Positions 1-10,669 of a stretch of DNA of 64,000 bases are shown here, one piece after another (position 1 is the first letter of the stretch; each line of letters starts with the position of its first letter). The notes under the pieces were generated by a model, which was given only the letters and a program-made list of their open reading frames with translations, had not been told where the DNA came from and searched no databases. This DNA is from Mixophyes australis (taxonomy: Eukaryota; Chordata; Amphibia; Anura; Limnodynastidae). The stretch is taken from contig JAVHZZ010000009.1 in assembly GCA_036250195.1 (NCBI GenBank), positions 38,345,824 to 38,409,823 on the forward strand, read 5' to 3'. The position numbers and the translations under genes are program-made.

Positions 1-1427
1 TAAATCTGCAACCAATAAGTGCCACCTCATCACCCCTGGGACTGTCTCATCGACCTTGTTCAGGGTAAATTTAAGGAGAAGAACCTACCCCCTATTCCTT
101 CCGGAAACTCAGGCCATGTCACTGTATAGCTCCAAGAACATTGCTTAATTCGTAAATCTTCCTCACCCACGAGAGCTGGGTTCTTCGTTAAGAAGAAAGA
201 CGCTTCTTTACAACCTTGTATTGATTAGCGTCATTTGAAAGCCATCGCTATCAAGAACCGATACCCGTTACCACTCATCTCAGAATTGTTTGACAGGATT
301 AGTGGAGCTAAGAAATTCTCCAAACTCAATCTCAGAGGTGCCTATAATCTCATCCACATTCGGAAAGGGGATGAATGGAAAACTGCCTTCAATACTTGGG
401 ATAGGCATTACAAGTATTTAGTTTTGCTCTTTGACTTGTGCAACGCCCTGGCAGTTTTTCATGCCTTTGTTAATGAGATTTTCCAGGATCTGCTATCATT
501 CATTTGTAGTCTACCTGGATGATATCCTGATATTTTCTCAATATCTACCTTCCCAACTGACTCATGTAAAGGAGGTTCTCTCCTGTTTACGCCAGCACAA
601 TCTCTATTGTAAGCTTGAGAAATACCTTTTCGAGTTTCCACAAGTGCCTTTCATCATCATCATCATCATCATCATAACCATTTATTTATATAACGCCACT
701 GATTCCGCAGCGCTGTACAGAGAACTCATTCACATCAGTCCCTGCAACAATTGGAGCTTACAGTCTAAATTCCCTAACATACACACACAGACGGATATAT
801 TGTCTCCAGTATTGGTCTGCAGATGGATCCGGACAAAGTAGGGGCTATTCTCAACTGGCCACAACCTCAGGGAGCAAAAGCTGTACAGCGGTTTATTTAG
901 TTTGCCAATTACTACTGTCATTTTATTAAGGGCTTCTCAACCCTCATCGCACCCATCACCAATCTCACGTGTAGAGGTGCAAATCCCAAGCTTTGGTCTC
1001 TGGAAGTGGTTCCATCCTTTGAATTGTTAAAACAAGCTTTCTCCTCAGCTCCAGTTCTTATTCAGCCAGATCAACACAAACCCTTTTACTTAGAGGTTGA
1101 TGCCTCCTCGGTTAGAGTTGGAGCAGTCTATTCACAAGAGTCTTCTCCAGGGTAATTCCATCTTTGCGGGTTTTTCTCCAAGATGTTAACCTCCAAATAA
1201 AATAACTATAAAATTGAAGACAAGGAGCTTTTTGCTATTAAATCAGCCTTGGAAGAGTGGCACCAGCTTTTGGAGGTGGCTAAGCATCTAGTCCCTGTTT
1301 ATAAGAACCTCACCTACTTTCATTCTGTACAGTGTCTCAGTTGCTGTTTTTCTCTCATTTTAATTTTACTTTTACCTTTCTTCCTGGTTCCAGGAATTCT
1401 CGGGTTGATGCCCTTTCTCGGTCCTTT
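1..1427 (+). pseudogene. Ty3/gypsy pol remnant (reverse transcriptase to RNase H)
   Basis: Degenerate polymerase of a Ty3/gypsy retrotransposon, which would copy element RNA to DNA. Conceptual translation shows the RT N-terminus (FFVKKK near 180-200), the block [13 protein letters not shown] near 262-300, an FDLCNA stretch near 430 and the catalytic YLDDI near 510-525, where intact relatives carry the same aspartates. After an inserted repeat at 652-790, the RT-RNase H connection resumes (GLQMDPDKV near 815-845). RNase H follows, with an EVDAS motif near 1090 and a terminal RVDALSRS near 1395-1425. In-frame stops (near 226 and 898) and at least one frameshift (near 500) make it non-functional. 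It starts before the window and is cut at 1427 by an antisense LINE. A related copy lies on the minus strand at about 59.5-62.5 kb. Confidence 0.9.
652..790 (-). repeat. SINE-like dispersed repeat with (ATC)n/(GAT)n tail, copy 1
   Basis: A ~140-bp insertion inside the gypsy pol. Read on the minus strand it contains TTAGGGAATTTAGACTGTAAGC, CTCTGTACAGCGCTG and a GATGATGAT tail. The same repeat lies in the other orientation at about 7634-7747. Pol homology stops at 651 and resumes near 793, so this is an insertion and not part of pol. The trinucleotide tail suggests LINE-driven retroposition, but the family is not identified. Confidence 0.7.
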
Positions 1428-2494
1428 GATAATTTTTTTTTTTTTTGCAATCTTAATTTTTTTTAACTCGAAATATATAACACATACATACCATTTAAAA
1501 ACATACACATTTCTGAATATCATTATTAAAGGAAAGCCAATACGACAATACAAAATCTTTTCCTAATATATCAAGAATGTATCGGAAATTCCATATACAA
1601 AATATCCTTATATTATTATAAATTTTCCTTACAGATGTCAAATATAAATACTCTGATGTGGTGAGTCGAACAGTGAACTCACCGGTCAATAGGCAAATCA
1701 TTATTTAAGACTCTATATTTGTACCAATCTGTGGATCTAAAACAATTGTAGATTTGAATTTTGATTTTATCTGGAACTGAGTTTATATAACTTTCCCATA
1801 TATTAAATATTTTTTTTACCTGCTTCTCTTTATATATAGATGCATCTATCCTATCCATCTTAAATACGTATGTCAACTTTTCTTTAAATAATATTAAAGA
1901 AGGAGGTTGAAGTTGCAACCAGAATTGTAAAATACACTTTTTTTGCAACTGCTGAGATAATAATAAGCAAATTCTTACCCCCTTTTCTACATTTAAAAGA
2001 TTTGTCTAGAATCCCCAGCTCCGCCCATTCAGGAGATAAAGGTGCAACATTTAATGACTCTTCCATAGCATACAGTATTCTAAAATTTTAATCAAAATTT
2101 TTTTATATATAGACAATCCCAAAAACAGTGAAATAAAGAAACCTCAGATTTATTACATATTGGACAATTTGAATCCCTACTAACCCCTATATTATGTAAT
2201 CTTTTCTGTGATAAATATCTCCTGTAAAAAAGTTTAAAAAACATTTTACAATATATGCTTGCCATTAAAGTGCGATTAGAATATATATAAACAACTCTTG
2301 AATAGTAGAAAGAATTATCTGTGGAAAGTGAGTTTACCATTTAGACATACAGTCAAGTCCATACATATTGGGACATTGACACAATTCTCATATTTTGGGC
2401 TCTATACACCACCACAATGGATTTGAAATGAAACAAACAAGATGTGCTTTAACTGCAGACTTTCAGCTTTAATTTGAGGGTATTTACATCCAAA

Positions 2495-3924
2495 TCAGGT
2501 GAACAGTGTAGGAAGTACAACGGTTTCTATATGTGCCTCCCACTTTTTAAGGGACCAAAAGTAATGGGACAAACTAAACATCACCAGACGCTGGGTTTCA
2601 TCCCTGGTGATGCTCTGCCAGGCCTCTACTGCAAATGTCTTCAGTTCCTGCTTGTTCTTGGGGCATTTTTCCTTCAGTTTTGTCTTCATCAAGTGAAATG
2701 CATGCTCAATCGAATTCAGGTCAGGTGATTGACTTGGCCATTGCATAACATACCACTTGTTAGCCTTAAAAAAACTCTTTGGTTGCTTTTGCAGTATGCT
2801 TCGGGTCATTGTCCATCTGCATTGTGAAGCGCCGTCCAATGAGTTCTGAAGCATTTGACTGAATATGAGCAGATAATATTGCCCAAAACACTTCAGAATT
2901 CATCCTACTGCTTTTGTCAGCAGTCACATCATCAATAAATACAAGAGAACCAGTGTAAGGAATTACTTTGACATTTGCACCTCCGACCACTAGAGGTCTC
3001 TGTATTTGCAAACTTGCCCTTAGATTTGCCCTTATCCAAGATGGCCAGTTTGGAATCAAAGAGAAACCATCTTGGATCCTGTTTCCTGTTTGGGCCTATA
3101 AATGGCACTTCCTGGTTCAGACCTATGCTTGAGTATTCTGCTTGCTCAGATCCTGCTACCTGCTCCTCTACCTTGCATCTGTGACTACCTGCTTGTGTAC
3201 CGACCCGGCAAACGTCTGACTACCCTCTTGTGTACCGACCCGGCAAAACGTCTGACTACTCTCTGGATATCTACTCGGCTATTGGGCTCCAGGTAATACC
3301 ACCAGTATCGTTACAACCAGTTCCATTGGCAGCCATACATGCCCACGCCATGACACTACTGCCACTATGCTTCACTGATGAGGTGGTATGTTTTGGATCA
3401 TGAGCAGTTCCTTTTCTTCTCCATACTCTTCTCTTCCCATCACTCTGGTACAAGTTGATCTTTGTCTCATCTGTCCATAGGATGTTGTTCCAGAACTGTA
3501 ATGGCTTTTTTAGATGTTGTTTGGCAAACTCTAATCTGGTCTTCCTGTTTTTGTGGCTCACAAATGGTTTACATCTTGTGGTGAACCCTCTATATTCACT
3601 CTTGTGAAGTCTCCTCTTGATTGTTGACTTTGACACATATACACCTACCTCCTGGAGAGTGTTCTTGATTTGGCCAACTGTTGTGAAGGGATTTTTCTTC
3701 ACCAGGGAAAAAATTGTTCTGTCATCCATCACAGTTTTTTTCTGTGGTCTTCCGGGTCTTTTGGTGTTGCTGAGCTCTCCGGTGCGTTCTTTCTTTTTAA
3801 GACTGTTCCAAACAGTTGATTTGGCCACACCTTATGTTTTTGCTATCTCTCTCATGGGTTTGTTTTGATTTTTCAGCCTAATGATGGCTTGCTTCACTGA
3901 TAGTGATAGCTGTTTGGAGCTCAT
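2495..3924 (-). pseudogene. Tc1-like transposase, broken
   Basis: Remnant of a Tc1 family DDE transposase, the enzyme that cuts and pastes the element. The likely start is an ATG at 3922-3924 opening a helix-turn-helix domain (MSSKQLSLSVKQAI). An in-frame stop follows near 3832. The GRPQKKT stretch between the DNA-binding domains is near 3740. The first catalytic aspartate is in WTDETK near 3465, the second region is MDNDPKHTA near 2795-2820, and the third is SPDLNSIEH near 2710-2745. The coding sequence is interrupted by the solo LTR at 2954-3315 and shifts frame at least once near 2800. It is not functional as it stands. Confidence 0.9.
2954..3315 (+). mobile_element. Solo LTR of a gypsy-like element inside the Tc1 transposase
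   Basis: A 362-bp insertion that begins TGTAAGG and ends GTTACA, flanked by a perfect 5-bp duplication ACCAG (2949-2953 and 3316-3320). It is therefore a solo LTR with its target site intact. Removing it and one ACCAG restores continuity of the flanking transposon. Its body resembles the LTR at 49644-49990: both share ACTTGCCCTTA near the start, a CCAAGATGGCC block and CTATTGGG near the end. It contains two adjacent ~33-bp tandem units with the core GTGTACCGACCCGGC at 3195-3262. Confidence 0.88.
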
Positions 3925-5267
3925 ATTTAGAGTCGACAGCAACAGATTCCAAATGCAAATGTCACACCTGGAATCAATTCCAGACCTTTTACCTGCTTAA
4001 TTGATGATGAAATAACAAGGGAATAGCTCACACATGTCCATGAAATAGCTTTTGAGTCGATTGTCCCATTATTTTGGGTCCCTTAAAAAGTGGGAGCCAC
4101 ATATAGAAACCGTTGTAATTCCTACACCGTTCACCTGATTTGGATGTAAATGCCCTTAAATTAAAGCTGAAAGTCTGCAGATAAAGCACATCTTGTTAGT
4201 TTAATTTCAAATCCATTGTGGTGGTGTATAAAGCTCAAAATATGAGAATTGTGTTGATGTCCCAATATTTATGGACTTGACTGTACTTGTTTATTAGTGT
4301 TATAGTGTGGTATACGTAAAAGTTTGTAATATTTTGATAAGTCCTTATGCATAAATTTATGATAACCCAGTGCAGACTCAAAAAGATTATCCCAATCTTC
4401 CAAAGAAAATTTAGAAACCACTGAAACCCACAGAGTGTTGTACCAGAAGTATTGCTAATGTAGAAATACTTATACTGTCAAATTTAGAACAAATCTCAGA
4501 AAAAGTTAGCATTCTTTTACCTATTTTATTAACAACATCTTGTACCATATTAATGCCCGCATGAGCCCAGACTCGATATGGACTAGAGACTTTACCTTCT
4601 TGGAAATCTCCATTTCCTAAGAAAGGCATAAATGACTAATATTTATTTTGAAGTCCCCATTGGCGTCGTACTTTAAGCCATACATGCCAGGCATTAAATA
4701 ATAAGGGGTTATCCAATATTTCTAAGGAAATATCTGATCGAGACATATGCAAAAAATATCTAAGATCAAAATGTAAAATGATTTGTTGCTCCACTATTAA
4801 ATTTGTAAATACATTTCTGATGCACAATCCAATCTCTAATATATCTCGCTGCTTGGTTATATATCTTAACATTTGGAAAATTTAGTCCCCTTTCTGTTTT
4901 GTTCTCTGTAAGACCTTCAGACTGATCCTTTTACCGTTCCAGATAAATCTTCAAAACATTAAGTCCAAGGGTTTTTCATCTCGTGTAGATACCAGTAAAG
5001 GGTACAACATCTTAGGAAATAGTGCCTATGCTGGTAACAGAAGTGTTGGTTAAGCTGTTGGGGAGAAGGGGGTCCGCAGCGTTTTTTTGCATTTAGTTTT
5101 GTTTGCTTTTTTGCTTTTTTACTGTATTGCCGCTAAAATCTAGTGCTTTATGTCAACATTTTGACTGTCATCCTTGCAACAGTACACATTTTATGTGTCA
5201 ACATTTTAACTGTGTGGACCTAATAAACATGTTTTCATTCTGACTTTTTAAGTGTGTTGACACTTTG

Positions 5268-5435
5268 GGCTAGATTTACTGCGGGTTTGAAAAAGTGGGG
5301 ATGTTGCCTATAGCAACCAATCAGATTCTAGCTGTCTTTTTGTAGAAAGTACTAAATAAATGAAAGCTAGAATCGGATTGGTTGCTATAGGCAACATCCC
5401 CACTTTTTCAAACCCGCAGCTTAGTAAATCTAGCC
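5268..5435. mobile_element. Palindromic MITE, family A, copy 1
   Basis: A 168-bp near-perfect palindrome starting GGCTAGATTTACT and ending AGTAAATCTAGCC, with long arms containing GATGTTGCCTATAGC and its complement. It is flanked by the direct repeat CTTTG (5263-5267 and 5436-5440). There is no coding capacity, so it would need a transposase in trans. A second copy is at 31173-31343 with the same 5-bp flank. The superfamily is not assigned. Confidence 0.85.
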
Positions 5436-5925
5436 CTTTGACTGTCGACCTTATGGTGTAGACATTCCAACTACATCCCATTTTCACATAGTGAAAAGAA
5501 GGAAAGTTACCATATTATTACACAGGGGGCTGGTGTGCCTGAATAGATTAGAAATAACTTATTGTATAAATGTATTTTAATTAGTGGCACAATGCGCCAA
5601 TGTACAGTATATCATTGCAAATGTTCTGATTTTGTATGAAATGCATTGATTTCTAAGGCTGTATTCCATGAAATTTGTAATTTATGAAGAAAGGAAATCC
5701 CATGCTAATTAGGCCTTTCATCTTTTTGGCCTGAATACACAGTAGGGGATCATTACTTTTCTATCTTGTGTATTCTGTCATGTTAAAAGGGGGGGAACTA
5801 TTTGGATAATATAATAGCAAGTCATTTACAGATTGATGTAAACTTTGCTAAGTTTAAATTGCATTAAATTCAAGTTTAGAGAATATTTTACATCCTGATG
5901 CTAAACATCTGATATAATATCTCAG
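5436..5925. other. AT-rich stretch without recognisable gene
   Basis: The stretch between the MITE and the LTR-like segment is AT-rich, has no long open frame and matches nothing I recognise. Sequence on both sides of the MITE (5130-5265 and 5436-5480) repeats variants of GTGTTGACA and GACTGTCGACC, so the MITE probably inserted into another dispersed repeat. Confidence 0.5.
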
Positions 5926-6495
5926 ACTTTGTGGTTCCAGGTAGGATCAGGGGGCTGGTTTACCCCATGCCATCATGTGTCTCAGAAACAGTATATAAAG
6001 AGCTGTCTTTTGTATTCTAGCAGTAGCATATACAATCTATACTTCTGGCTTATCACTAGTACCTCCAACTAGTGTGTAAAGGTCTTTATAAGGACCCTAG
6101 GGCAATAAACCATCACCTTTTGTCTGCCGTATCCTGTGACCAACAGATAAGAGCTTACACTCTAATCCGTTCCCCGGCTGTCCTGTGTTGAACCTAGCAT
6201 CTCTGTGTCATCGCTCTGCCTGCTACCCAGCAGCCCAGATCTATAGTAAGCTGTCAAGAAGTACCAGCCAGCCCACAGCAGAGAGACGCTGCAGCAGCTA
6301 TACCAGCTACCCAGAAGTAAGCTATTCCGGGTGCTGGTGAAGAAGGCTGGTGGTGGTAGCTGAATCCTCCTACAACTATTGCACAGATTGCATTTGTAAG
6401 TCGGCGAGTGTCCAGTGGTAGGTGTCACCAGTGGAAGTGGTCAGTAACAGTTGGTTACTGATATTGAGAAAGCAACCCAGATAAACTATGTAACA
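5926..6495 (+). other. Possible LTR-like segment
   Basis: Contains a TATA-like AGTATATAAAGAG near 5988-6000 followed about 100 bp later by the polyadenylation-like GGCAATAAACC near 6101-6112. This spacing is reminiscent of the U3-R part of an LTR. The following ~350 bp is rich in CAGC and has no coding similarity that I see. I could not define TG...CA ends or a target duplication, so the call is weak. Confidence 0.25.
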
Positions 6496-7633
6496 TCCCT
6501 TCATCCTCTTCTCCAACAGACCGGGTAGCAAAGTAAGCCCATCCAGTCACATGGAATCATTTACAAATTTGGAAAAACTCAGAGGTGCACTATTTGTGTC
6601 TGATTTATGATGTCATATGTTTGTATTTGGACCTCACTAAATTGAAAAATACATGGAATGGTGCAGCAATATGTTGTGGATTGTGGAGTAGCATATGGCG
6701 AATAAAAGAATTCCAGGCAGAAAAGTAGGATTCACTAATGTAGTCATAATCTCTTTGACACATAGTTATCCAAGATATTATCAGACATTTGCTGTTCCTC
6801 CTGTGTCTTCTCACTAGCGTGGCTTCTACTGATCATGGCAGCTGTCGGCACACAGCAGACTGGAGGAGAGAGAGTCTTGTGAGATAATGCTTACGTCATC
6901 TAGCGAGCTCTATCTTGGAAGGACCCAACATGACTGGACAGCACAATATCTAGCAAACCCTCCCATGAACAGCTCAACAGCAACAACACCCCCTTACCCC
7001 CACCCTGGTCGTAAAAAATTACCAGTGTCAGAAGAAATTTAAGTTTATACCAAAATCCCACAAATGACCCGTCCGGGCCCCGGTACCTAGTACTTGCCCC
7101 ACCCCTCTCTCGGCACCTCTGATTATATTATAGATCTGTGGCACCAGTTTTGGCAAATGTTTGTGCTTTTTCCCCCCTCACAATTAAAAACGGAATGTCC
7201 CTAGTCTCTCCTGCTATTTGCACTGATAAATGAACCACTAGCTGAAAAGACTCACAGCAGCAAGAAATCTAGGTTTGGGCATGAAGGGCAAAGTCTTATC
7301 CAGTTGATAACGAAAATTCAGCTTCCTATCAGCAACCCATACTCCCTCCTCTCATGGACAAATCGAAACATGCTTTATAAGCATATGACAAAACGTATCA
7401 ATCACATATTGAATGCAGCTAGTTGTCTAGAGGTGTCTAGATGGAATAAGAATGACCCAACCACACTGACAGTAGTTATCACTAAACTTTGTCCCCTGCT
7501 TGGACTATATAGCCAGTGTAATTCTCAACTGCCAAAATAAATGTAACAGTGAATAGTGTCCCTTTCTCATACACTGCAAAGACATACTGGTAGATTAATT
7601 GGCTGTTAACAAATTGACCCAAGTCTGTGTGTG
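6496..7633. other. Unassigned intergenic sequence
   Basis: About 1.1 kb with only short, non-homologous open frames on either strand. No transposon motif, hairpin or tandem repeat stands out. Confidence 0.5.
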
Positions 7634-7747
7634 TGTGTTAGGGAATTTAGACTGTAAGCCCCAATGGGGCAGGGACTGATGTTAGTGAGTTCTCTGTACA
7701 GCGCTGCGGGATTAGTAGCGCTATATAAATGTTGATGATGATGATGA
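7634..7747 (+). repeat. SINE-like dispersed repeat, copy 2
   Basis: Same repeat as 652-790 but on the plus strand. It shares GGGAATTTAGACTGTAAGC, CTCTGTACAGCGCTGCGGG and GCGCTATATAAATG, and ends in a GATGATGATGATG tail. Confidence 0.75.
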
Positions 7748-8085
7748 TGGTGTTATTGTCATTGCCCCCCATAAAATCCTTTCCTTACCATCCTTTACTA
7801 ATGTGCCTCTTTTCCATTCCCACCAACAGCTCTCCTGGGGTTCCTTCTGTCTCCCACCAACATCAGTTACATCTTGGAAGATAGTTGTTTATTATTGTCA
7901 AAATAAAGTCATATGACATGCCATTGAAGTAGAGAGAAAAGGTGGCTGGGATCCTGAATGTTAGTGCAGGAGGTAACTGATGGCAATGTGATCATTGCTT
8001 TACAATGCTAGAGAGAATTTAGACTCCAGTAAGAATAAGAAAGTAAGTAAGGCTTCTCCATATGAGCAGCAGCTAAGGGTTCATA

Positions 8086-8309
8086 GGGTAGTATTCAATT
8101 GTTAGCGAGTTCCGCTAAAATACTCGCGCTCTAAAAATATTACCGGTAATATGCGCGTAAATATCGTTAATACGGTAATTTACTCGCTGGATTTCAGCTC
8201 GTAGCTCAGGGAGCTGCGAGCTGAAATCCAGCGGGATATTACCGTATTAACGGTAATATTTTTAGAGTGCGAGTATTTAACGGAACTCGCTAACAATTGA
8301 ATACCCCCC
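8086..8309. mobile_element. Palindromic MITE, family B, copy 1
   Basis: A ~224-bp foldback element with ends GGGTAGTATTCAATTG and CAATTGAATACCCCCC, and an internal axis where CAGCTCGTAGCTC meets its complement. A possible 3-bp ATA flank lies on each side. It sits inside one hairpin-locus unit; the sister unit at 9590-10040 lacks it. The second copy at 57040-57243 has a clean TTA duplication, so a PIF/Harbinger-type origin is plausible. Confidence 0.8.
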
Positions 8310-8525
8310 ATAGAGTCAGGCAAGACACAGCTAGAGATGTTATGGCAGCTACAAGTGTGAGGATGACAGCTGGTAGAGGAAACTAAATCTCCCACTTTAG
8401 TGTAGTGCCTCTCTTCTAAGGCTGACTTGCTACATTGTACTTTAAAACGTTACATGTTAGCATGTGTTGAATTGGGGAAGCTATAGTTTACAGGTTTAAC
8501 AACCATCTGATTTTTTTTTTTATTA

Positions 8526-8610
8526 TTTGAAAGCCATCCCTGCCCCCAAGAATAGGTAGAGGGCATTGGTGGGGTGTAACCTCTTCTTCAGAGCAGGGGT
8601 AGCCTTCAAA
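8526..8610 (+). repeat. Hairpin H1 of the array (candidate small-RNA precursor)
   Basis: Inverted repeat with 5' arm TTTGAAAGCCATCCCTGCCC and a complementary 3' arm ending GTAGCCTTCAAA, ~32-bp arms and a ~21-nt loop. The 3' arm has several mismatches (CAGAGC in place of GGGGGC). Confidence 0.75.
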
Positions 8611-9159
8611 ATTGGCTTTGTGCTAAAGAGGTGGATTATCCAATCTATTTATTTGAAGGAGAAACATTTCCATATGTAAGCCCTGAGACTTCTTTCAAAC
8701 TGTTCAATACCACCACATGGTGGTTTGTACATCAAAATGTTATTGTGGATTGGTTCCCTAGGTGATTATACTAATGATATGTACATTATTAGTCTACAAG
8801 AGACTCTAGTTGTTGGGACTTAAGGCTGCTTAATTGTTTGTGGAACTAGATTCTTTAACTATGTCTGTAATAACAAATGAATAATATATGCCAGTAGAAG
8901 TTAATAGTTTTCTTAGATACATTTTTAAAGAATTCAGTACTACCTAAAATTCTTTAGATACAGTGCCACTAATTAGTCTAGACATTCTATGATGACATTA
9001 CATGGATGTCATCTGCATGATGTATGTTTTGCTTCTACAGCTTGTTCCCTGGTAAAGGATTGTATGGTGTGAATAGGATGCAGCCTGTATTGTAGATGAG
9101 GATGCTCTCTGCATTGTGTTCTGCTCACTAGGATGTTGTCTCTATTTTACAGTAGAATG

Positions 9160-9390
9160 CTCTCTGTAATGTAATGGCCAATCAACGATTTTCCCATGCT
9201 CCAATTAGACACAAGCCATTCTGGTTGGCTATTTGCATATTTAGCTGTTCATTCATTCTCATTACAGCTCCACAAGGAGCAAATCGTGTCATTCTCTTTA
9301 GGTTTTATATTTTTAACCCATCTGGACGACTTCACGAAATAAGAAAGACTAATCATAAGAGGCTAATAAACAGGTAGGTGAGTGCTGTGG
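9160..9390 (+). promoter_or_regulatory. CCAAT/octamer promoter-like module M1 with splice-donor-like end
   Basis: Contains GGCCAATCA (near 9176), CTCCAATTAG, an inverted CCAAT-like GGTTGGCT and a perfect octamer ATTTGCAT (near 9230) running into ATTTA. About 140 bp later, CTAATAAACAG abuts GTAGGTGAG (near 9373), a good splice-donor-like site. Two diverged copies occur at 30675-30905 and 32628-32860. Function as promoter plus first exon is inferred from motifs only. Confidence 0.4.
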
Positions 9391-9489
9391 AGATTTTTTT
9401 ATTTATTTTAAAGTATTTCAAAATCAGTGTCTGTGTTTTTTTCTATATAGATAAAATTGTGGAATTACATGTTCCAGCATTTGTTTATG

Positions 9490-9569
9490 TTTGAAAGCCA
9501 TCCCTGCCCCCAAGAAGAGGTATAGAGGGTATTGGGAGGGCGGAACCTCTTCTCGGGGGCAGGACCTTT
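9490..9569 (+). repeat. Hairpin H2 of the array
   Basis: The 5' arm TTTGAAAGCCATCCCTGCCC and the inner 3' arm CCTCTTCTCGGGGGCAGG pair well. The outer 3' arm has lost the GGTGGCC block, so the basal stem is shorter. It lies ~115 bp downstream of the splice-donor-like site of module M1. Confidence 0.7.
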
Positions 9570-9950
9570 CCATCATCATGGCTTTGACCCTGTAACATTT
9601 TGGGTGCAGGAGGCAGGCGATAGCAACTTGATCTAATTTACACTGCTAGAGAGAATTTGGACTCCAGTAAAAGGGCTTTTCCATATAACCAAGTGACAGA
9701 AGTTTATGCAGTAGCAAAGAGTTCCTAGAGTCAGGGCAGACTAAGATGGAGATGTTTATGGTAGCTCAAGTGTGTAGATGAAAACCAGCAGAGGAAACTA
9801 AATATCCCACTTTGGTTTAGTTTTTATTATCTAAGGTTGAAATGCAACATATTACTTTAAAACATTGTATGTTTGCATTTGTTGCATAGTAGAGGCTAGA
9901 GTTTTTAGGTTTAATCGAAATTATATTTAAAAGTAAGTATTTCTTTTTAT

Positions 9951-10037
9951 CTTTGAAAGCCATCCCTGCCCCTAAGAAGTGTTAGAGGGTATTGGGACGG
10001 TGGAACCCCTTCTTGGGGGCAGGGATGGCCTTCAAAG
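9951..10037 (+). repeat. Hairpin H3 of the array, best preserved fold
   Basis: Arms CTTTGAAAGCCATCCCTGCC and GCAGGGATGGCCTTCAAAG pair over ~30 bp with only about one A:C mismatch and one G:U pair in the outer two thirds, and a ~24-nt loop. Total length of 87 nt is within the usual range of animal pre-microRNA hairpins. Confidence 0.85.
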
Positions 10038-10515
10038 TGATTTTGTGCTGAAAAGTTCTATTACCGAGTCTATTTATTCTGTATTCTATAATAGCATGCT
10101 CTCTGTTTTATTTGGGTTAGTACAATACTCTCTTTGTTTATTTATTACCTTAAAACATTATTTGATAGCATTTGTTGAATTATGGAAGCTTGAGTTTTCA
10201 GGTTTAATACAAAAGTGGAAGCTGCTCAAATCAATTTATAGGCCATAAGAGGTGCTTGAAAGGGTGGGGTTATCCTGCAAGGAACATACACACAACATTT
10301 TTTCCCCCAGCACACTGCTATAGCCAGCAACAGATCTGCCATTTCTACTGTAGATAAAAATGCAAAAGTCTTTGTTGCACACATTTGCAAATGTATGTTT
10401 AAGCCATCCTGCCACGCCAAGCCGCTTTTGCTAATAGGATGGTCCTACTCTAAACAATGAGAGTCCCATATATTTGGGCCATACATATGTGTTTTTAAAT
10501 TGAGAGCCAACTTAC

Positions 10516-10669
10516 CAAAGAGGTACCCCAGAAGCCTCCAAACAGCAATTCAGTGCCAGTACCCCCTCTCAGCTACTGACACCAACATGCCTCTCAGACA
10601 AATACAAAAGTGGAAGCTGCTCAAATCAATTTATAGGCCATAAGAGGTGCTTGAAAGGGTGGGGTTATC
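10516..10669 (-). other. Exon-like segment in a representative satellite unit
   Basis: On the minus strand, TATGTTCCTTGCAG just upstream of 10669 is a good splice-acceptor-like site, and CTTTG followed by GTAAGT at the 10516/10515 boundary is a strong splice-donor-like site. Together they bound a 154-bp segment, leaving a 241-bp intron-like remainder per 395-bp unit. All three frames contain stops, so any exon would be noncoding. The same sites recur in nearly every unit. Splicing is hypothetical. Confidence 0.3.

Larger units (their letters stand above)
2350..4283 (-). mobile_element. Tc1/mariner element (copy 1) with long inverted repeats
   Basis: A complete-looking Tc1-type DNA transposon. 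Both ends read CAGTCAAGTCC inward and are flanked by the canonical TA target duplication (2348-2349 and 4284-4285). The terminal inverted repeats are long, roughly 220 bp each (about 2350-2572 and 4061-4283). The 1,934-bp length exceeds a standard Tc1 element because a 362-bp solo LTR sits inside. It inserted into the antisense LINE, whose sequence resumes on both sides. Confidence 0.93.
1428..5023 (-). mobile_element. L1/Tx1-like LINE fragment (copy 1), 5'-truncated, split by Tc1
   Basis: Antisense non-LTR retrotransposon. A poly-T run at about 1430-1446 on the plus strand marks its poly-A 3' end. The minus-strand translation near 2092-2340 carries the C-terminal zinc-knuckle-like motif CPICNKSEVSLFHC, typical of L1/Tx1 ORF2 proteins. 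The more N-terminal part of ORF2 lies beyond the Tc1 insertion at 4284-5023 (for example at 4411-4629 and 4636-4872). The order of segments matches a longer copy at 52.8-57.7 kb, and similarity to that copy ends near 5023, so this copy is 5'-truncated. Frameshifts and stops are frequent. It landed in the gypsy RNase H/tether region at 1427. Confidence 0.85.
7748..10207 (+). repeat. Left part of a repeated hairpin locus
   Basis: Two diverged copies of a ~0.7-kb segment (about 7920-8620 and 9590-10040) share blocks such as TGCTAGAGAGAATTT and CAGAGGAAACTAAAT or close variants, and each leads into a hairpin. Between them lies a CCAAT/octamer-like module (about 9160-9390) followed by a third hairpin. 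The unit tail with TTTCAGGTTTAA and ACTTTAAAACATT also recurs in the right part at 30478-33574, so both parts were one locus before the satellite block entered at 10207/10208. The first ~150 bp (7748-7900) is not clearly part of the unit. Confidence 0.75.

Noticed and set aside
6162..9377. Short open frames (67-88 codons) between 6.1 and 9.4 kb as host genes
   Set aside because: No conserved motifs, several run through CAGC-rich or MITE sequence, and none has a credible start and exon context.
8526..10037. Hairpins interpreted as independent short MITEs
   Set aside because: Adjacent unit sequence is duplicated together with the hairpin, and no target duplications flank the hairpins. The option is not fully excluded for the founder copy.
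10360..10420. CATTTGCAAATG palindrome and octamer-like ATTTGCA in each satellite unit as a promoter
   Set aside because: A short palindrome occurring once per unit without a nearby TATA or consistent start region is too weak to call.
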